Below are positions 55,128-63,930 of a stretch of 64,000 bases of DNA, in pieces. Numbering within the stretch: the first letter of the stretch is position 1; the number at the start of each line of letters is the position of its first letter. The notes beneath the pieces were generated by a model that saw only the letters and a program-made list of their open reading frames with translations, was not told the origin of the DNA and made no database searches. The DNA comes from an uncultured Porphyromonadaceae bacterium (GTDB lineage Bacteria; Bacteroidota; Bacteroidia; Bacteroidales; Muribaculaceae). Position numbers and translations under genes: made by a program. The DNA lies in contig UQER01000003.1 of NCBI GenBank assembly GCA_900540205.1, positions 62,001-126,000 of the forward strand, in the 5' to 3' direction.

Positions 55128-55143
55128 GTTTACAATTGTTAAC
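55128..55143. promoter_or_regulatory. GTTTACAATTGTTAAC palindrome at the bioD stop codon
   Basis: Imperfect palindrome (one mismatch) made of two half-sites that resemble BirA half-sites, but back to back with no spacer and pointing outward. It overlaps the bioD stop and lies upstream of the ThiE-fold gene. Confidence 0.35.
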
Positions 55144-55819
55144 ACTGGGGCTGTATTGTGGGGACATCCACGAGTGCAGTCGCCGGGAAATGACGCTTTA
55201 GGTAGCGCTCGAGGAATCCGTGGGTATCTTCGGCTATGAGCGGATCGGAATCGAAATGGGTGTTGTATAACACCACCGGCATCTCGATATTGCGGGCGCG
55301 TATCGCCTCGAACGACAGGATGGCGTGGTTGATTGACCCCAGCGCTCCATGCACCACAAAAACGAGCGGAAGGTGGCGGGAGGCAATGTAGTCGATGGTG
55401 AGGAATTCGTCGGTCAGCGGCACCATAAGCCCGCCGGCTCCCTCGATGAGCACGGTGTCGAACATCTCCAGCAGCCTCCGGGTGGATGCGTCAATGATGT
55501 CGAGCGGTATGTCGCGGCCGTCAAGTCTGGCCGCGAGCTGCGGGGAGCATGGATGGGTATATATCAGCGGTGCTGTGGTGTGGTCGAGGTCGGGCGGCAG
55601 CAGACCTGTTCCCATTATCGAGCGGTGCAGCAGAATGTCCTCCGACATGTCGGTGTTGCCTGTCTGCACAAATTTCTGTGTTATGGTCCGGATGCCTTGC
55701 CTTGTCAGTTTGTCGGCAAGCCATCCTGTGCAGTAAGACTTGCCGGCATCGGTGTCGATTCCGCTTACAAACCATGCGCCATGCATCGGTTTGAGGTCAG
55801 ATGTCGTTATGTCAGTCAT
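55139..55819 (-). CDS. bioD: Dethiobiotin synthetase
   Basis: 226 aa. The P-loop is divergent but recognisable: SGIDTDAGKSYCTGWLADKL; QKFVQTGN, VLIEGAGGLMVPLTDE and the C-terminal domain match BioD. It closes the ureido ring of dethiobiotin from DAPA, CO2 and ATP. Overlaps the bioG-bioC stop by 8 nt, so translationally coupled. Confidence 0.93.
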   Translation of the reverse strand: MTDITTSDLKPMHGAWFVSGIDTDAGKSYCTGWLADKLTRQGIRTITQKFVQTGNTDMSEDILLHRSIMGTGLLPPDLDHTTAPLIYTHPCSPQLAARLDGRDIPLDIIDASTRRLLEMFDTVLIEGAGGLMVPLTDEFLTIDYIASRHLPLVFVVHGALGSINHAILSFEAIRARNIEMPVVLYNTHFDSDPLIAEDTHGFLERYLKRHFPATALVDVPTIQPQC

Positions 55820-57242
55820 GTTTTTTCAGAATCAGGTAAATGGGGTTATATGTGAGTTCCACGGGTTGCCCAGCGGGGAACGCACGCATTATTTTCATTG
55901 CCAGTGCTGTAGATGAAGAATTGCCGTTCACGCCGGTAAGTTTCATGTGCCGGAGCATGGCGGCTGCATCCGTGAATGTCTGCACCGTCGTTTCGGAGTT
56001 GGCTGCAATAATCTCCAGCCCGGATTTTCCGGCTGCGTCGCATAGTTGCTCCATGGAAAGGTAGCGCAGGCCTCGGCCTGTCAGCGCGGATATTTCCCGG
56101 TAGGTGGCCGGACCATAGACTGCTATAGCGGCAATCGCGCCGGGTGCCATGGCGCGTGCCATGCGCGGGAGGAAGTCGGCCGGAGAGTTGAACCATTGTA
56201 TGGTTGATGCCGACAACACGCAGTTGTAGCTGCCGGGCGCGGTGGCGCATATTTCTGTTTCCGCATCGCATTGCCGGAAAGTTGCGGCCTTAACGGACAG
56301 CCAGGATGGCCGTGTGGTCAGGTCCCACAGCTCCACTTGTGTGTCGGAGGGGAGCGATGGCAGGTACAGACGTGTAAGGAAGCCGCATCCCGAGCCTATT
56401 TCAAGCAGTCGTGGCGCAACTGTCCGCGATGATGTTCCAAGTGCTTTGTTCACGTGGGGAGCTGCGAGTTCCCAAAGTCGCCGGGCCACTTCGAGCTGCG
56501 GGCCGGCGTGGTCGGAATAGGTGTCGGCTGCGCGTTTAAAGCGTTCGGCCACCAGATGTTTATCCACGATGAAGTTGTCTAGGATAGACTGGAGGTCGAT
56601 GAAATGCGGCGCACCTGGCATTGTCTCGGTTTGCACTCCGGCCCACGCCGCAAGTTGGTTGCGGACAGGGAAAATGGCATCTCCCTCGCCGGCAATGGCA
56701 AGGTTGAACATACCGCAATTGTCGGAAGGGGATATGCGGGCGAAGGTGGCAAGCTCTGATTTCAGGCTGTCGAAACTGCGCGCGGGTGCATGTGTCATGT
56801 AATCGGCGAAGGAAGCTGCCGAAGCGAACATCCTGCGGTTGAATTTCCGCACCGATGCTTCCGACAGATGTTCGAGCGTGCCGTTGAAGATGGCCTGTGG
56901 AATCCCCTTGGTGTCGTGGATATGGCTTGTAGTACCGTTTATGGCTATCGCACGTGTGACGGGCAGATGCATGCGGCATCCGGCCAAAAAATCGGCGGCT
57001 ATGCGCACCCCGAACGACCATGCCACAACCACAACCTCCTCATACCGTTCAGCCTCACGTACCAGTAGGGCAAACGCATTGTCACGAGCAGCTGCATCAT
57101 CCATTCCGGTATAATCATAGACAACAAGCACATCGAACCCGTTTTTCCGCAGGTTGACAAACGGACTGGCGTCCATTCCCCAGCCGAGGAAAACAAGAAT
57201 GAGACGTGACTGGTGTGACTGTGATATGAAGACTTTTTCCAT
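55812..57242 (-). CDS. BioG-BioC fusion: pimeloyl-ACP methyl esterase plus malonyl-ACP methyltransferase
   Basis: 476 aa from ATG 57242. Residues about 1-215 are an alpha/beta hydrolase of the BioG (DUF452) type: LILVFLGWGMDASPF and the nucleophile elbow VVAWSFGVRIAADF, ending with a PHFIDLQSI-type His. Residues about 230-476 are a SAM methyltransferase of the BioC type: ERFKRAADTYSDHA, LLEIGSGCGFLTRLYL, VLSASTIQWF. BioC masks malonyl-ACP to start pimelate synthesis through fatty acid synthesis; BioG removes the methyl at the end. One protein thus holds both ends of the pathway. Lies 59 nt after bioF. Confidence 0.9.
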   Translation of the reverse strand: MEKVFISQSHQSRLILVFLGWGMDASPFVNLRKNGFDVLVVYDYTGMDDAAARDNAFALLVREAERYEEVVVVAWSFGVRIAADFLAGCRMHLPVTRAIAINGTTSHIHDTKGIPQAIFNGTLEHLSEASVRKFNRRMFASAASFADYMTHAPARSFDSLKSELATFARISPSDNCGMFNLAIAGEGDAIFPVRNQLAAWAGVQTETMPGAPHFIDLQSILDNFIVDKHLVAERFKRAADTYSDHAGPQLEVARRLWELAAPHVNKALGTSSRTVAPRLLEIGSGCGFLTRLYLPSLPSDTQVELWDLTTRPSWLSVKAATFRQCDAETEICATAPGSYNCVLSASTIQWFNSPADFLPRMARAMAPGAIAAIAVYGPATYREISALTGRGLRYLSMEQLCDAAGKSGLEIIAANSETTVQTFTDAAAMLRHMKLTGVNGNSSSTALAMKIMRAFPAGQPVELTYNPIYLILKKHD

Positions 57243-57301
57243 AAATGAGCTTGGTGGATGTGCGGTGTGATTCAGTTTCACCGCACATGGGGCGGTGGTG
57301 G

Positions 57302-58444
57302 TTACATGAGCTCGCGCAGGGCGTTGTCGAGCGTCTCTATGTCGCGCGACATCATGTCGGCCGACAGGCTGAAACGGAGGCGTTCGGTGCCTGCCGGTAC
57401 AGTAGGCTTCCGGATGGGAAGGGCCTTGATTCCGTAGCGTGTGAGAAGCTGTCGCGACAGCTCTACTGCCTTATGGGCGTCGCCAATGATGAGTGGCTGG
57501 ATGTGGGACGGGTGCACCGGCGTGGCACTGTATTTTGAAAGAGTCTGGCTCAGCTGAACGCCCAGACGTGCCAGGTGTTCGCGGCGGTTGTCCTTCTGCA
57601 GCAGATTGCCGAGAGTGAAGCGTGTCCATGCCGCATTCATCGGCGGGATGGCCGTTGAGAAGATGAAGCTTCGCGACGTGTTCACCAGGTAATCGTGCAT
57701 GTCGAGCCCGGTGATGGCGAACGCTCCTGCCGATGCCGCAGCTTTGCCGAAAGTCCCGACAATCACGTCGATTTCGGCCGGAGCCGACGATGCTGCGCTC
57801 AACCCCAGCCCTTTAGGGCCGAGAACCCCGAACGCATGCGCCTCGTCGACGTAGAGAAGCACGTTGGGGTAGGCGCGTTTCAGTTGTATGAGGCGTTCGA
57901 TGTCGGCCGAATCGCCGTCCATGCTGTATACGCTTTCTACGATGACAAGAACCTGGTCGTAGGCCGCGGCCTTGTCGGCGAGCAGCTGCTCGAGATGGTC
58001 GAAGTCGTTGTGGCGGAAACGGGTGAACGGGGCGCGCGATAGCACGATGCCGTCGATTATGCTTGCATGAACGAGTCTGTCGGCGAGAATCAGCGTATTG
58101 CCGGTGGCTATGGAGGGAATCAGACCGGTGTTGGCATGATAGCCGCTGTTGTAGAGCAGCGCGGCAGTGTTGTCGCCGCGGTGACGTTTATATAGCAGCG
58201 ACAGGAACACTTCAAGGTTGGTGTACTCAATCTGTCGGGGCGCGAGCAGACGTGCCGCCGAGGCGGTCATCGGTACTGTCTGGGATATGGGGTCGCTGAA
58301 AAACTTTGCCTGCAGCCCCGGCTCCCGGGCCAGTCCGAGGTAATCGTTGGTGGAATAGTCGGTGACCACAGTCGGGCTGACTGTGGGTATCTCGCGGTAG
58401 TTGCCTTCGGCGTGAAGTTTCTGAAGGTGTGCTCTTACATCCAT
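57302..58444 (-). CDS. bioF: 8-amino-7-oxononanoate synthase
   Basis: 380 aa from ATG 58444, which overlaps the last 10 nt of bioA. PLP lysine Lys234 in GTFGKAAASAGAF; DEAHAFGVLGPKGLG and NDYLGLA are family motifs. It joins pimeloyl-ACP and alanine to give KAPA. The open frame to 58573 lies within bioA and is not the start. Confidence 0.94.
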   Translation of the reverse strand: MDVRAHLQKLHAEGNYREIPTVSPTVVTDYSTNDYLGLAREPGLQAKFFSDPISQTVPMTASAARLLAPRQIEYTNLEVFLSLLYKRHRGDNTAALLYNSGYHANTGLIPSIATGNTLILADRLVHASIIDGIVLSRAPFTRFRHNDFDHLEQLLADKAAAYDQVLVIVESVYSMDGDSADIERLIQLKRAYPNVLLYVDEAHAFGVLGPKGLGLSAASSAPAEIDVIVGTFGKAAASAGAFAITGLDMHDYLVNTSRSFIFSTAIPPMNAAWTRFTLGNLLQKDNRREHLARLGVQLSQTLSKYSATPVHPSHIQPLIIGDAHKAVELSRQLLTRYGIKALPIRKPTVPAGTERLRFSLSADMMSRDIETLDNALRELM

Positions 58445-59736
58445 TGTCCTGATTTGATGATGTTCAACATTTCCGTTGTGAGCGTGTGCAGCTGGCTGTC
58501 GGATATGACGTAGGGGGGCATGATGTAGATCATGCGGCCGAAGGGGCGTATCCATACTCCGCGGCGCACGCACTCTTTTTGAAAACGTCCCACATCGACA
58601 GGTTGTTTGACCTCAACCACTCCGATTGAACCGAGCACGCGCACATCCTCCACAAATTCGGTGAATTCACGCGCCGGCGCCAGGCCTTTCTCCAGTTCTT
58701 CGGATATATGGGCCACAATCTTGTCCATCGGCTGCGAATTCAGGAGGTCCATCGAGGCGTTGGCCACGGCGCATGCAAGCGGATTGCCCATGAATGTGGG
58801 GCCGTGCATCATCACACCGGCCTCGCCTTCGGAAATAGTGCGTGCCACTTCGGCTGTGGTCAGAACGGCGCTCATGGTGAGATAGCCAGCCGTCAGACCT
58901 TTGCCGATGCACATGATGTCGGGGTGCACTCCGGCATGTTCCCAGGCGAACAGTTTGCCCGTGCGCCAGAATCCGGTGGCTATTTCATCGAAAATCAGCA
59001 GAATGCCATACTTGTCGCACAGCTGTCGTGCCTCACGCAGAAACTGCGGGTGATAGAACCACATCCCCCCGGCACCCTGCACTACAGGCTCGAGAATCAG
59101 GGCTGCTATCTCGTCCGATTTCTCGTCGAACAGACGGCGCAGAGGTTCGATGTCGGCTTCGTTCCATTCACCTCCGAAGCGGGAGCGCGGCTGCGGCACG
59201 AAGAATCGCACCGGAAGCGCCGGACCGAACGCTCCGTGCATACCGGTCACAGGGTCGCATACGCTCATGGCGTTCCATGTGTCCCCGTGGTAGCCTGACC
59301 GGATTGTGGCGAAATTGCTTTTGCGGTGCGAGCCGCTGCGGCTCACGGCAGCCTGTACGGCCATCTTCATGGCCACCTCGGTGGCCACGGAGCCTGAATC
59401 GGCATAAAAGATGTGATTCATCGACGGAGGTGCCATCTTCAGCAATTTCTTGCCAAGCTCTATGGCCGGCTCGTGAGTGAGGCCGCCGAACATTACATGG
59501 CTCATGCGAGCAATCTGCCGCTCGATGGCCTTGTTGATTGCCGGATGGTTGTAGCCATGAATGGCGCACCACCACGACGACATGCCGTCGATCAGTTCTG
59601 TGCCGTCGGCAAGGCGTATCACACACCCGTGTGCCGAGTCTACTTTATATGTGGGGAGAGGATTTATGGTTGAAGTATAGGGATGCCACAGATGGTCGCG
59701 GTCCCAGGAGTCGTGTAACAGATTGTCAGAGGTCAT
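58435..59736 (-). CDS. bioA: Adenosylmethionine-8-amino-7-oxononanoate aminotransferase
   Basis: 433 aa, class III aminotransferase. PLP lysine Lys279 in CIGKGLTAGYLTMSA; SSWWCAIHGYNHP, GGLTHEPAIELG and FDEIATGFWRTG are typical BioA. It makes DAPA from KAPA using SAM as amino donor. First gene of the biotin unit. Confidence 0.95.
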   Translation of the reverse strand: MTSDNLLHDSWDRDHLWHPYTSTINPLPTYKVDSAHGCVIRLADGTELIDGMSSWWCAIHGYNHPAINKAIERQIARMSHVMFGGLTHEPAIELGKKLLKMAPPSMNHIFYADSGSVATEVAMKMAVQAAVSRSGSHRKSNFATIRSGYHGDTWNAMSVCDPVTGMHGAFGPALPVRFFVPQPRSRFGGEWNEADIEPLRRLFDEKSDEIAALILEPVVQGAGGMWFYHPQFLREARQLCDKYGILLIFDEIATGFWRTGKLFAWEHAGVHPDIMCIGKGLTAGYLTMSAVLTTAEVARTISEGEAGVMMHGPTFMGNPLACAVANASMDLLNSQPMDKIVAHISEELEKGLAPAREFTEFVEDVRVLGSIGVVEVKQPVDVGRFQKECVRRGVWIRPFGRMIYIMPPYVISDSQLHTLTTEMLNIIKSGQWM

Positions 59737-59833
59737 GTCCAGATTGTAGGAGAATATTGTCGTACAAAGGGATGCAGCATAAACTTCCCACAGGCGTCTC
59801 CTCGTAAGGTGATGTCCGTGGTGCTCATTGATG

Positions 59834-59841
59834 CAAATTTA
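59834..59841 (-). promoter_or_regulatory. -7 box for the biotin unit
   Basis: Minus strand reads TAAATTTG, exact, about 95 nt before bioA. No strong -33 box; the inverted repeat TTAACAA-N14-TTGTTAA lies just upstream. Confidence 0.6.
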
Positions 59842-59868
59842 GCGAAAATTGCCGAAATCTGTCCATCA

Positions 59869-59896
59869 TTAACAAAAAAGCCTCCCCGATTGTTAA
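59869..59896. promoter_or_regulatory. Inverted repeat TTAACAA-N14-TTGTTAA upstream of bioA
   Basis: 7-bp perfect arms with a 14-bp spacer, 30 to 60 bp upstream of the bioA -7 box. The spacing matches BirA operators, but the half-sites face the opposite way to the usual TTGTTAAC..GTTAACAA order. Confidence 0.4.
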
Positions 59897-59971
59897 AAAT
59901 AGTGAGAGCGGCCGGATGCAGTTATGGTGCGGTCCGGCCTTATGTCATCACATATATCTGCATTATGCCTT

Positions 59972-60727
59972 ATGTCGGAAAACAATAATATGACTGCCGG
60001 CGTACAACCGGCTTCCACATCCCCACAGGGGAAAAACACCGCCTGGCGGCATGGCCGCTCAGGGCGAGACATTGTGGATTTCATGAACATCCTTGTACTG
60101 GTGCTTTCGGTGTTGCTGATTGTGGTTATTTCAATCGACACTTTCAAAAAGATTCCTATTCTCGAAAGCCGTCATTATATGACATTCCAGTTCTGGGTGT
60201 GTGTGGCGTTTGTGGCAGATTTTTTCGTTTGCCTCCGCTATGCGGACGACAAATGGCGTTTTGTCAGGAAGAGGCTGTTTTTTCTGCTGCTGTCCATCCC
60301 TTATCTCAATATCATCGACTGGTGCCATATCACACTTAGCACAGACGCTCTCTATTTCATACGCTTCATCCCTCTGGCCCGCGGCGCACTGGCCGTTTCA
60401 ATTGTCATTGGCTATGTGTCGAGCAATGCCGTCACGAGCATGTTCATGAGCTATCTGTCAATCCTGCTGCTTGTGGTCTACTTCTGCAGCCTTATTCTGT
60501 TTCAGCGCGAGCAGCCGGTTAACCCGCAGGTCGACACGTACTGGACCGCGCTCTGGTGGGCTACGATGGAGATGGTGACCGTGGGATGTTCCATTTCACC
60601 TTTGACTGTGGCAGGAAAGATCGTGCTCGTGGTTCTGCCGGTGACCGGGGTGGTTGTCTTTCCGCTCTTCACCGTGTATCTCACCGATTATGTCAGCCGC
60701 AACAGCAAGGCGAAGAAAGGCACCTGA
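59972..60727 (+). CDS. Six-helix ion channel-like protein with atypical selectivity filter
   Basis: 251 aa from ATG 59972 (ATG further upstream at 59924 has no support). Hydrophobic segments S1-S6: DFMNILVLVLSVLLIVVI, FQFWVCVAFVADFFVCL, RLFFLLLSIPYLNII, YFIRFIPLARGALAVSIVIGY, FMSYLSILLLVVYFCSLIL and VLVVLPVTGVVVFPLFTVYL. The S4-like helix has few charges. The pore region between S5 and S6 is TYWTALWWATMEMVTVGCSISPLT, as in K+ channels, but reads VGCS where K+ channels have VGYG. Single gene, divergent from bioA. Confidence 0.85.
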   Translation: MSENNNMTAGVQPASTSPQGKNTAWRHGRSGRDIVDFMNILVLVLSVLLIVVISIDTFKKIPILESRHYMTFQFWVCVAFVADFFVCLRYADDKWRFVRKRLFFLLLSIPYLNIIDWCHITLSTDALYFIRFIPLARGALAVSIVIGYVSSNAVTSMFMSYLSILLLVVYFCSLILFQREQPVNPQVDTYWTALWWATMEMVTVGCSISPLTVAGKIVLVVLPVTGVVVFPLFTVYLTDYVSRNSKAKKGT

Positions 60728-60784
60728 CGGCAGGAATGAGTTTTTAAACATATGCTTCGGGTTGGTTTTTATGCGTGGATTTAG

Positions 60785-60792
60785 TAGTTTTG
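60785..60792 (+). promoter_or_regulatory. thrC promoter (-7 box 4 nt before the ATG)
   Basis: TAGTTTTG, an exact match, with TTGG 19 bp upstream as a -33 box. Transcription would start at about 60797-60799, on the thrC ATG itself. Confidence 0.65.
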
Positions 60793-60796
60793 TGGT

Positions 60797-62095
60797 ATGA
60801 TTCTGCACAGCACAAACGGCGTTTCGCCCAAAGTTTCGTTCGCTCAGGGCATTGCAAACGGACTTGCCCCCGACGGGGGGCTGTACATGCCCGATTCGCT
60901 GCCTACGTTGCCGCGTGCATTTTACCGTAATATCGGCGAGATGTCGCTGCGCGATGTGGGCTACGTGGTGGCCAACACGCTTTTTGGCGATATGGTGTCT
61001 TCCACGAAGCTGAAAGCTATTGTGGACGAGTCGCTGAATTTCGACATACCTCTGCGTCATGTGGCGGGCAACCGCTATGTGCTCGATCTGTTCAACGGGC
61101 CTACATTCTCGTTCAAGGACGTGGGCGCGCGGTTCATGGCGCGGCTCATGCCCGAACTTGCCTGGACCGACTTGCATCGTGAGCGCAACATTATTCTGGC
61201 CACCAGCGGCGACAGCGGCGGTGCCATCGCCAATGCTTTCAGCCGTTCGGCCAATACCAATGTCTATATACTTTTCCCGAAGGGCGATCTCACGCCCGAA
61301 CAGGTGGCTCAGTTCGCCACCCTCCGGCATGTGATAGCGGTTGAGGTGGACGGAACGTTCGACGATTGCCAGAATCTGGTGATGGAGGCTCTCCGTGCCG
61401 ATGCAGCCAAGGGGGAAAACCGGCTTACGGCTGGAAATTCCATCAACCCCGCACGCGAGCTCCCGTCGGTGATTTACTATTTTCATGCCTATGCCCGCGC
61501 CGTGGCAGCCGCAGGCAACGACGCCAAAGTGGTGATCTCCGTGCCGTGCGGCAATCTCGGCAGTCTGGCGGCTGCCCTGATGGCCAAGCGGATGGGGTTG
61601 CCGGTGGAACGCTTCTTCGCCGCCAACAACGCCAACGATGTGTTCGTGGAATATCTGAAAACCGGCGGTTTCAAACCACAACGGGCACTGGAGACTCTTG
61701 CCCGGGCAATGGATGTAGGTAATCCGTCGAATATCGCACGTATTATCGACCTCTATCAGGGCGACCTCCCACGGCTGCGCCGCGATGTGGAAGGCTATGC
61801 CTACGGCGACGACGAGATTGCGGCCACAATGCGCGAGACACTTGAGCTGACAGGTATGCACATCGACCCCCAGGGAGCCATAGCGCTCCGCGCCATCAAC
61901 CGCCACCTGCGTCCCGACGAAACAGGTGTGGCACTTGCCAGCGCCCATCCGGCCAAATTCGCCGCTGCGGCGATGAAGGCAACAGGCACCGTGCCGCAGC
62001 GCCCGCAGAACATGCAGCGGCCGATGGGCCTCCCTATGCGCATTTTCCATATTCCTCCCACTCATGGGGCGCTTCACAGAATAATGAAACAATAA
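60797..62095 (+). CDS. thrC: Threonine synthase
   Basis: 432 aa. PLP lysine Lys107 in GPTFSFKDVGARFMARLM; ILATSGDSGGAIANAF and VPCGNLGSLAAALMAKRMG are family motifs; the N-terminus SPKVSFAQGIANGLAPDGGLYMP is the ThrC type I/II start. It makes threonine from O-phosphohomoserine. No in-frame Met follows before residue 31, so the ATG at 60797 is the real start. Leads a probable operon with the three next genes. Confidence 0.95.
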   Translation: MILHSTNGVSPKVSFAQGIANGLAPDGGLYMPDSLPTLPRAFYRNIGEMSLRDVGYVVANTLFGDMVSSTKLKAIVDESLNFDIPLRHVAGNRYVLDLFNGPTFSFKDVGARFMARLMPELAWTDLHRERNIILATSGDSGGAIANAFSRSANTNVYILFPKGDLTPEQVAQFATLRHVIAVEVDGTFDDCQNLVMEALRADAAKGENRLTAGNSINPARELPSVIYYFHAYARAVAAAGNDAKVVISVPCGNLGSLAAALMAKRMGLPVERFFAANNANDVFVEYLKTGGFKPQRALETLARAMDVGNPSNIARIIDLYQGDLPRLRRDVEGYAYGDDEIAATMRETLELTGMHIDPQGAIALRAINRHLRPDETGVALASAHPAKFAAAAMKATGTVPQRPQNMQRPMGLPMRIFHIPPTHGALHRIMKQ

Positions 62096-62122
62096 TATCA
62101 ACCTAAATAACCGAAAACTGAT

Positions 62123-62476
62123 ATGGCTAACAAACGCGACTTAAAGAAACAGGTAAGATACATATGTGGCGATCTGGCATCGGAATGCATGCTCGCAGCC
62201 GATTATGTGAAAGGCGTGGACCGCACGACAATGCAGAAAATAGTGTCGGAGATAGCACGTCTGCAGACAGCCACACTGGCCAACATGTCGTTCGCATTCG
62301 ACAAGGTTCCTTCCGATTTTGACAACGGCGCAACCTACACCAAGGAACGCCAGGCCTACAACCGCAAGGCTTTCAACGCACTCCGTGCCAAGTTCAACAG
62401 CCGGGTGCAGGAGATTGTGAAAGATATGAATGCGGCCCTTCCTCAGGCCGTGAAGGATGCCAATAAAGCTCACTGA
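62123..62476 (+). CDS. Small conserved helical protein, unknown function
   Basis: 117 aa, nearly all helical with a mix of basic and acidic residues and no signal peptide or membrane helix: KKQVRYICGDLASECMLAADYVKG, then IARLQTATLANMSFAFDKVP and AFNALRAKFNSRVQEIVKDMNAALPQ. It resembles a small cytosolic family found in Bacteroidales, but I cannot name it. It lies 27 nt after thrC, and its stop codon overlaps the start of the acyltransferase (TGATG), so translation is coupled. Confidence 0.65.
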   Translation: MANKRDLKKQVRYICGDLASECMLAADYVKGVDRTTMQKIVSEIARLQTATLANMSFAFDKVPSDFDNGATYTKERQAYNRKAFNALRAKFNSRVQEIVKDMNAALPQAVKDANKAH

Positions 62477-63024
62477 TGAATCTGCCGGCAAGAATTCTTA
62501 AATTTTTCGGGTGGTCGGTGCACGTCAGCGTGCCCGACTATCCGAAATTGATTATATGTGTGGCTCCGCACACCTCCAACTGGGACTTTGTGTTGTGTGA
62601 ACTGGCCATCCATTCTGTAGGGCGTACTGCCGGTTTCATGATGAAATCCTCCTGGTTCTTTTTCCCTCTTGGCTGCCTGTTCCGTGCAATGGGAGGCGTG
62701 CCGGTGGAGAGGGGCAAGAAAAAAGGTTCGCTTGTGGAGGCCATGGTGCGCAGGTTCGACAGCGAACCGCGGCTTACGCTGGCCATAGCCCCGGAAGGTA
62801 CGCGGAAGCGTACGGCCAACTGGCATTCAGGGTTTCTGCGCATCGCAGAGGCTGCACATGTGCCAGTGGCGCTTGCCACAATCGACGGCCCTACCAAGAC
62901 CATAGAACTGACCACGATGTTCGACCCCTCGGGCGATATCGATGCCGACATGGAGCGGATAAAGAAGTTTTACAGCCGTTTCCACGGCCTTAAACCCGAC
63001 AAGTTCTCAACAGGGCAGCGTTGA
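62476..63024 (+). CDS. PlsC-like lysophospholipid acyltransferase
   Basis: 182 aa, short for the family. The catalytic H-x4-D is His32/Asp37 (APHTSNWD); substrate motifs GGVPVERG and APEGTRKR follow. No long N-terminal membrane helix, so it would sit at the membrane surface. It could be 1-acylglycerol-3-phosphate acyltransferase or an ornithine/glycine-lipid O-acyltransferase; the sequence alone does not decide. Start overlaps the preceding stop codon. Confidence 0.88.
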   Translation: MNLPARILKFFGWSVHVSVPDYPKLIICVAPHTSNWDFVLCELAIHSVGRTAGFMMKSSWFFFPLGCLFRAMGGVPVERGKKKGSLVEAMVRRFDSEPRLTLAIAPEGTRKRTANWHSGFLRIAEAAHVPVALATIDGPTKTIELTTMFDPSGDIDADMERIKKFYSRFHGLKPDKFSTGQR

Positions 63025-63063
63025 GTGTCCCGGCGTCTGCCGGTTAAATTGATTTATAGTATT

Positions 63064-63930
63064 ATGGGCGAAGAACTGAAGATAGCGGCATTGCCGCTCG
63101 ACATAGTCTGGGCCGATGTGGAGCGAAACATCGACATGGTTGACGAGAAACTTACGGCTCTTCCGGAAGGAACGGATATCGTTGTGTTACCGGAAATGTT
63201 CTCCACGGGGTTCATACAGGACGAGCAGTTGCTTGCATCGATGGCCGACGACGCTTTCAGGCAGTCGCTTGATGCGGTGATGCGATGGAGCCGGAAATAC
63301 GGTGTGGCTGTGGCTGGGAGTGTGCTTGCCCGGGAGAATGGATGCTATTTCAACCGTGGATTCTTTGCTGAACCTGACGGGACGGTGACTTTCTACGACA
63401 AGCGCCACCTTTTCTGCCTGAGTGCCGAAAGCCGGGTGTACACGCGTGGCTCAGAGCTGCCTCCCGTGGTGCAGTTCCGTGGATGGGATGTGATGCTGCT
63501 TGTGTGTTACGACCTCCGTTTCCCTGTGTGGTGCCGTCGGGAGGGTGCCACCTACGATGTTCTGCTTGTGGTTGCCAACTGGGCTGCCGCGCGAGGCTAC
63601 GCCTTCCGTCAGTTGCTCATAGCCCGTGCCATCGAGAATCAGGCTGTGGTGGTGGGCTGCAACCGTTCAGGACATGACGATTATGGCGATTACGACCACC
63701 AGAGCTATATATTTGATCCGTTCGGCTACGAACTCGCGCCCGATGCTGCAGTGCGGAACAGCAAAGTGACACCGCTCGCTGAGGATACCGCACGCTGTGG
63801 TGAGAAACATACAGGTGCCCCGGACGATTTTATAACGGCTGTATATACCAAGGCGCAGTTGCAGAAAGTCCGCAGCTATCTGCCCGTAGGGCGCGACGCG
63901 GATGATTTCAAGGTGATTTTCGAGCCTTAA
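63064..63930 (+). CDS. Nitrilase-superfamily amidase, omega-amidase (YafV) type
   Basis: 288 aa from ATG 63064. Catalytic triad Glu44 (VLPEMFSTGF), Lys113 (YDKRHLF) and Cys148 (LVCYDLRFPVW). This set and the start match YafV-type omega-amidases, which hydrolyse 2-oxoglutaramate and 2-oxosuccinamate in metabolite repair after glutamine or asparagine transamination. The preceding gene ends 39 nt upstream, so it may be the last gene of the thrC unit. Upstream extension to 63025 has no similarity and was dropped. Confidence 0.92.
   Translation: MGEELKIAALPLDIVWADVERNIDMVDEKLTALPEGTDIVVLPEMFSTGFIQDEQLLASMADDAFRQSLDAVMRWSRKYGVAVAGSVLARENGCYFNRGFFAEPDGTVTFYDKRHLFCLSAESRVYTRGSELPPVVQFRGWDVMLLVCYDLRFPVWCRREGATYDVLLVVANWAAARGYAFRQLLIARAIENQAVVVGCNRSGHDDYGDYDHQSYIFDPFGYELAPDAAVRNSKVTPLAEDTARCGEKHTGAPDDFITAVYTKAQLQKVRSYLPVGRDADDFKVIFEP

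Noticed and set aside
60596..62101. 501-aa open frame on the minus strand across the channel and thrC genes
   Set aside because: Crosses two convincing plus-strand genes and shows no domain.
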